Below, one piece after another: positions 59,880 to 64,000 of a stretch of DNA of 64,000 bases (its first letter is position 1; the number at the start of each line of letters is the position of its first letter). Location of the stretch: positions 71,448 to 135,447 of the forward strand of contig DLMJ01000016.1 of NCBI GenBank assembly GCA_002479255.1, read 5' to 3'. The position numbers were made by a program, and so were the translations under genes. The notes beneath the pieces were generated by a model. That model worked only from the letters and a program-made list of their open reading frames with translations, did not search any database and had not been told where the DNA came from. Source of the DNA: Candidatus Binatus soli. Its GTDB lineage: Bacteria; Desulfobacterota; Binatia; Binatales; Binataceae.

Positions 59880-60479
59880 GTGAAGAACATTTCCAATCGC
59901 AGGTCGGGCCGCAAGCTTCATTTAGCGGCGGCAGCTCTATCGGTTGCAGTCGCCGCGGGTATCGCGGCGGGAGCGAGGATTGCGGGCGCGGCGAACATTA
60001 GCGGCTTGATGTCGTACCGAAACGGCAAACCAGCAGAGCAACGCTGGCTTCATTATGAGAACCGCGTCACCAGCGATATCTACATCGCGCCGACCAAGCC
60101 CGACGGCTCATTCACGGCGGATCTGCCGCCGGGACTTTACGATCTGCGAGCCGAACGTGGAGTCATTCTGGCCAGCAAGATTCGCGTCGATGCCCAAGAC
60201 GTCAACATCGGTCACGTCGTCGAGCCGGCGCCGCTGGACATGCGCCGCCCGTTCGAGAATGAAGGTGTGGCGGAGGCGCTCGTCGTGAGCCCGGCGCCAG
60301 CGACTGCGAACCTGAGCGGACGTCCTCTCGAGGCGATGAAATACGGGCACGAAGCAGTCGCTGCTTTCCCCAAGCCGGTCGGGACGCCGGCGCCTCAATC
60401 CACTCCCTTTGGCGAGGCCACGCCCGTAGCGGCGGCGGCGCCTTCGGCGATGGAAATACCTGCTAATGGCGGACACTGA
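59880..60479 (+). CDS. Exported protein with carboxypeptidase-regulatory-like fold, unknown function
   Basis: 199 residues from a GTG at 59880 with GGAG about 6 bases upstream. Signal peptide (KLHLAAAALSVAVAAGIAAGA). The mature N-terminal part (ISGLMSYRNGKPAEQ ... PDGSFTADLPPGLYDLRAERG) looks like a carboxypeptidase-regulatory/transthyretin-like beta-sandwich; the rest is Pro/Ala-rich and probably unfolded (PKPVGTPAPQSTPFGEATPV). Perhaps a periplasmic or surface accessory protein. Not assigned to a known family. Confidence 0.6.
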   Translation: MKNISNRRSGRKLHLAAAALSVAVAAGIAAGARIAGAANISGLMSYRNGKPAEQRWLHYENRVTSDIYIAPTKPDGSFTADLPPGLYDLRAERGVILASKIRVDAQDVNIGHVVEPAPLDMRRPFENEGVAEALVVSPAPATANLSGRPLEAMKYGHEAVAAFPKPVGTPAPQSTPFGEATPVAAAAPSAMEIPANGGH

Positions 60480-60524
60480 AGAAATCATGCCGCCGCGCAA
60501 GTGCGGCCGTCAAGGAGAGTAAAA

Positions 60525-61721
60525 ATGGGACGGAAGGTATATGTCGTAGGCGTCGGGATGACCAAGTTCGAGAAGCCGGGTTCGCGGGCTTGGGATTATC
60601 CCGACATGGCGAAGGAGTCCGGCACCAAGGCTCTGCAGGACGCCGGGATCGCCTACGAAAACGTCGAGCAGGCGGTGGTCGGCTACTGCTACGGAGAATC
60701 GACTTGCGGCGAGCGCGCGCTCTACGGACTCGGGATGACCGGTATCCCGATCTACAACGTCAACAACAACTGCTCGACCGGATCGACCGCGCTGTTCATG
60801 GCCAAGCAATTCATCGAGGGCGGCATCGCGGACTGCGTGATGGCGCTCGGCTTCGAGAAGATGGAGAAGGGCTCGCTCGGCGCCAAGTACATGGACCGCG
60901 TCAATCCGATGGACAAGCACGTCCAGCTAATGGCCGACCTGCGCGGCTTCGCGCCGGCGCCGCCGGCGGCGCAGATGTTCGGCAATGCCGGACGCGAGCA
61001 CATGGAGCGCTACGGCACGACCGCGTTGCAGTTCGCAAAAATCGGATGGAAGAACCATAAGCATTCGGTGAACAACCCTTACTCGCAGTTTCAGGATGAG
61101 TATTCACTCGAAGGAATCCTCAGCGCGCCGATGGTGTATGAGCCGCTCACCAAGCTTCAGTGCTGCCCGACCTCCGACGGCTCGGGCGCAACAATTCTGG
61201 CTAGCGCCGACTTCGTCAAGAAGCATGGCCTCGAGAACAAGGCCGTCGAGATTCTCGGTATGGCGATGGCGACCGACTTTGCCAGCACGTTTTCCGAGCG
61301 TAGTTGCATCAAGATGGTCGGCTCTGACCTGTCGAAGGCTGCCGCGCATAAGGTCTATGAGCAAAGCGGTCTAGGGCCCGAGAACGTCGACGTGGTCGAA
61401 CTCCACGACTGCTTCTCGTGCAACGAACTGATCACTTATGAGGCGCTAGGGCTATGCCCCGAGGGCAAAGGCGGTGAATTTGTCGACGCAGGCGCCAATA
61501 CTTACGGCGGCAAAGTGGTCGTGAATCCATCCGGCGGGCTGATTTCGAAGGGCCATCCCTTGGGCGCAACTGGCCTGGCGCAGTGCGCGGAACTCAACTG
61601 GCAATTGCGGGGCGAAGCGGGCAAGCGGCAGGTATCGGGCGCCAAGGTCGCCCTCCAGCACAATCTCGGGCTTGGCGGAGCCGCGGTCGTCACGATGTAT
61701 CGCCGCGCAAATTTGGCCTGA
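60525..61721 (+). CDS. Thiolase-superfamily protein (SCP-x / lipid-transfer-type)
   Basis: 398 residues from the ATG at 60525 with GGAG upstream. SCP-x-type thiolase: VYVVGVGMTKFEKPG, YNVNNNCSTGSTALFMAKQF (active cysteine), VVELHDCFSCNELITYEALG, GGLISKGHPLGATGLAQC (catalytic histidine) and the late NLGLGGAAVV in place of a CXG motif. This branch acts on acyl- or sterol-CoA or carries lipids. Nearby acyl genes are not adjacent; it is monocistronic with a palindrome after the stop. Confidence 0.88.
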   Translation: MGRKVYVVGVGMTKFEKPGSRAWDYPDMAKESGTKALQDAGIAYENVEQAVVGYCYGESTCGERALYGLGMTGIPIYNVNNNCSTGSTALFMAKQFIEGGIADCVMALGFEKMEKGSLGAKYMDRVNPMDKHVQLMADLRGFAPAPPAAQMFGNAGREHMERYGTTALQFAKIGWKNHKHSVNNPYSQFQDEYSLEGILSAPMVYEPLTKLQCCPTSDGSGATILASADFVKKHGLENKAVEILGMAMATDFASTFSERSCIKMVGSDLSKAAAHKVYEQSGLGPENVDVVELHDCFSCNELITYEALGLCPEGKGGEFVDAGANTYGGKVVVNPSGGLISKGHPLGATGLAQCAELNWQLRGEAGKRQVSGAKVALQHNLGLGGAAVVTMYRRANLA

Positions 61722-61735
61722 GTTTCGCGGCGACG

Positions 61736-61757
61736 ACGGTAGGAAGCTTCCTACCGT
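61736..61757. terminator. Perfect 22-bp palindrome after thiolase gene
   Basis: Arms ACGGTAGGAAG and CTTCCTACCGT meet without a loop, 14 bp after the stop. There is no T-run, so it may end the transcript by rho-independent means only weakly, or bind a protein. Confidence 0.5.
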
Positions 61758-61863
61758 TCGCTCAGCAGCAGCGTCCGGCAGCGCACCGTAACTGCCACGT
61801 CGGATCATAATGTCGCGAAACAACGAAAAATGAAGCAAGCGCAAACTCTCGGCTTCGCCGGAT

Positions 61864-63696
61864 TCAGGCAGTCGTGAGTTGCCGATCTGAAATCGTCGGA
61901 GGCGCACTCATGTCGGTTACGCCGAGCCAGAAGCGGCGAAGCGTTATCCGATGACTCACCGTGAACGACTCGAGCGCCGCCAGTTGCGTGGTAGACAGCG
62001 TCTCCTGCGCAATAACGATTTCGTCGAACGGCGTTCGCGCCATGATCGCGCCTAGATTATCGAGCGACCCCAGCACCGGATAGCCGTGGAATAGCTTGCC
62101 GTGCTTGAAACTGTCGTCATCCAATAGTCCCAGCAGTTCCGCACTGGCTCCGATCGTCGAGTGCAGGTGTTGAACCGCCGCCGCGCCACGCGCATCTGCC
62201 CCTACGATCACCAGGCGCCTTGCCGAATGCGCCAGCCACCGCCCGATTCGCTGGAAAACATGGAATGACCAGCGCGTTGCGACCAGGAAATTGAACAGCA
62301 AAAGCACGAAGACCACCACCGTCGCGCGCGAAATTGTAATCGGCAGTATCGCCGACGCCAGCTTCACAGCGAGCCCCGCCATCATCGCCGCCAAAGCGAA
62401 GCGCACACCCTCCGCCAGTCCCGTGTAGCGCCATATCCCGCGATAAACGCCTGCCACCAGGAACGCGCCGCAACCAAGCATCACAACCCACGGCAGGCCG
62501 ATCAGCATTTGGTCCACCTGCGCGATGCTCAAATCGAAGTCGAATCGCACCATCATCGCGCCAAAATAGGCCGCCGCTACCAGAGCCACATCCAGAATTA
62601 ACTCGACGAATCGACGCTTGTACCCGAAGCTCAGGATGACGCGCGCGATCGCGGACAGGTCTTCGATTTGACCCGGAGACTTCCCGTCGAACGATCGATC
62701 CATCAGGAACAATGCCACCAGCGCAAAGAACAGCGCCATGAACGGAAGCAGCAACACTGCGTCGTAACCCGGGACTATGGTCAGCGCGATCGTGCAACCG
62801 CCCGCTATCGCCTGCAGGCCGATCAACGTCGCTGCCGCGCTCCGGGTCGACATGCCCAGCCGCGTCAGCCGATGATGCGAATGGTCCAGGCCGCGCTTCG
62901 ATATCGGATTTCCCGTCGCCAGCCTCGTCACCGTCACCGTCACGATGTCGAGCAGCGGAACCATGAGCGCCAGCAATGGCATCGCCAGCCGCGCCGGCAG
63001 AGAACCCTCGCCATGGTGACTGGCTTGAATCGACAGCACTCCCAGCACGAGGCCGACCGCGAGCGCGCCTTCGTCACCCATGAAAATCGACGCGGGCGGA
63101 AAGTTGAAAACCATGAATCCCGCCAGCGCACCGGCCAGCGCCAGCCCCACGAGCATCGTTCCTTCGTGCTGATGCAACCCCGCGACGGTCGCGATACTCA
63201 ACGCCGCGACAATTCCGACTCCCGCCGCAAGGCCGTCGATCCCGTCGATTAAGTTGAACGCGTTGGTCGCCGTGATCAGCCAGAAAATCGTGAGCGCGAT
63301 GTTGAGCGGCTGGTAGGGAAGGATGTCGAGCTGGGGCCCCCACCCTCCGAGGATACAGATCGCAGCCAGTTCCAATATCAGTTTATTCCGCGGCCTCAGA
63401 TCGACGATGTCATCGAGCAATCCAACCAGGCACATCGCGACCGCAAACCCCGCGAGCCAGGGCAGACTATGGTACGGCAATCCTGACAGGACGCCGACGA
63501 ATCCGATCGCCGCTATTAGGCCTGCCATCACGGCCAGACCTCCCAGCAACGACGTCGGCTTGGCATGCGGGCGGTCGTTCGAAGGTTGTGCAACGATCCC
63601 GAAGCGAACGCCTGCCGCTTTTGCCACCGGCATCATCGCCACCGCGACGATAAACGCAGACAACGGCGTGAGCGCTATTTGAAACCCGCTCGTCAA
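61864..63696 (-). CDS. WecA/MraY-type phosphoglycosyl transferase fused to CapD N-terminus-like domain
   Basis: 610 residues. The first part (about 1-335) is a polyprenyl-phosphate sugar-1-phosphate transferase with VGLLDDIVDLRPRNKL, TNAFNLIDGIDGLAAG, IFMGDEGALAVG and DHSHHRLTRLG. The second part (about 365-600) has four membrane helices and a Rossmann domain (RLVIVGADARGAAAVQHL) as in the N-terminal half of CapD/PglF sugar dehydratases, but lacks their SDR catalytic domain. It likely starts a lipid-linked glycan (O-antigen or capsule). The single-chain fusion is notable. Confidence 0.82.
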   Translation of the reverse strand: MTSGFQIALTPLSAFIVAVAMMPVAKAAGVRFGIVAQPSNDRPHAKPTSLLGGLAVMAGLIAAIGFVGVLSGLPYHSLPWLAGFAVAMCLVGLLDDIVDLRPRNKLILELAAICILGGWGPQLDILPYQPLNIALTIFWLITATNAFNLIDGIDGLAAGVGIVAALSIATVAGLHQHEGTMLVGLALAGALAGFMVFNFPPASIFMGDEGALAVGLVLGVLSIQASHHGEGSLPARLAMPLLALMVPLLDIVTVTVTRLATGNPISKRGLDHSHHRLTRLGMSTRSAAATLIGLQAIAGGCTIALTIVPGYDAVLLLPFMALFFALVALFLMDRSFDGKSPGQIEDLSAIARVILSFGYKRRFVELILDVALVAAAYFGAMMVRFDFDLSIAQVDQMLIGLPWVVMLGCGAFLVAGVYRGIWRYTGLAEGVRFALAAMMAGLAVKLASAILPITISRATVVVFVLLLFNFLVATRWSFHVFQRIGRWLAHSARRLVIVGADARGAAAVQHLHSTIGASAELLGLLDDDSFKHGKLFHGYPVLGSLDNLGAIMARTPFDEIVIAQETLSTTQLAALESFTVSHRITLRRFWLGVTDMSAPPTISDRQLTTA

Positions 63697-64000
63697 TCTT
63701 GCACTCTACGTCCACTTCTTTGCTCTCTGCCTGCCATCTGCATTTCGCTGATAATCATGGCGAGCCTGAGCAATTCTGAACCTCGGTCAGGCGAACATGG
63801 CAGAAGATCGAAGCCTATGTCAAGATGTGCTATGTTGATTTATTTGGCGTGTAGACCTGTCCAGTAGCGAGCGCTCAATCTCAGCGCGCTGCATGCCGGT
63901 TTTCAATCACGACGGCCAGGCTGGTATCGCCGAATCCCGAAGGTCACCGCCAACGGCGTGAGCTTCTCGAATACGAACGGTGATCGTCATAGTCGCCGAG
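63697..64000. other. Upstream region with no supported gene
   Basis: Last 300 bp, probably holding the promoter of the minus-strand transferase gene. A minus-strand frame near the end could be the start or end of a gene beyond the window, but nothing was recognisable. Confidence 0.4.

Noticed and set aside
63841..64000. Possible gene start or end on the minus strand near the window edge
   Set aside because: Too short and no recognisable residues; cannot be separated from chance frames.

Overview
The window is about 64 kb of GC-rich (roughly 60-65% G+C), densely coded, Gram-negative chromosomal DNA. The gene set (hopanoid adenosyltransferase HpnH, a cobalamin-type radical SAM protein, a nitrogen-PTS PtsP, two DUF507 genes, luciferase-like flavin oxidoreductase with an APH-type phosphotransferase, an SCP-x-like thiolase, the pheA-hisC-tyrA-cmk-rpsA-ihfB gene string, ArsA-type ATPases) fits an uncultured soil-type delta-proteobacterial-like lineage. 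Candidatus Binatota is my best guess, from gene content only; no rRNA or marker phylogeny is possible here. There is no complete tRNA, no rRNA, no CRISPR array and no intact transposase in the window.

Layout. 0-10 kb: tetR-hpnH operon (minus strand), a Gfo/Idh oxidoreductase, a small GlsB-type membrane protein, frataxin-like CyaY, two DUF507 genes, a DUF1499 membrane protein, a B12-type radical SAM protein and PtsP. A nearly identical 14-bp operator-like site lies upstream of both tetR-hpnH and the radical SAM gene, which suggests one small lipid-modification regulon. 10-18 kb: a nucleotidyltransferase-fold gene with two large dyads at its promoter, PHP phosphoesterase, lipoprotein cyclophilin, GH29 fucosidase, an FHA-TM-CAP fusion, a histone-deacetylase-like amidohydrolase and tatBC. 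At 17.95 kb is the 3' half of a tRNA-Lys followed by about 1 kb of decayed, repeat-rich DNA, which looks like the edge of an old integrative element.

19-36.5 kb: GH15 glucoamylase, EEP-family phosphodiesterase, a small secreted peptide behind a perfect TetR-like palindrome, two back-to-back ArsA/Get3-type ATPases with a DUF4911 gene, alpha/beta hydrolase, an LLM-oxidoreductase/MCE-lipoprotein/APH-kinase operon, a thiamine-diphosphate enzyme, HAD phosphatase, HxlR regulator and a translationally coupled O-methyltransferase-lipoprotein-MBL-fold trio. 36.6-38.4 kb: a lower-GC cassette of a Dam-family adenine methylase and a winged-helix/PD-(D/E)XK-like protein, probably a restriction-modification system with a BamHI-like D...ExE site.

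38.4-48.5 kb: one long minus-strand gene string of aromatic amino-acid synthesis (pheA, hisC, tyrA), cmk, rpsA, ihfB, HIT hydrolase and a MoxR-like AAA/VWA pair, with several 1-4 bp overlaps. 48.5-52.2 kb: an accessory stretch with palindromic repeats, a truncated TIR-domain gene, a second low-GC prephenate dehydratase, a small secreted protein with an internal 25-bp duplication, and a 33-cysteine lipoprotein. 52.3-64 kb: catalase, VOC protein, accA, miaA, mutL, two exported proteins of unknown function, rpmB, a thiolase and a WecA-like/CapD-N-terminus fusion membrane protein.

Two families of dispersed intergenic palindromes (core GCAGGGGTCACCCCTGC; core CTCGCCCTGACAGGGAGAG) recur across the window and account for most of the non-coding DNA in the accessory stretches.
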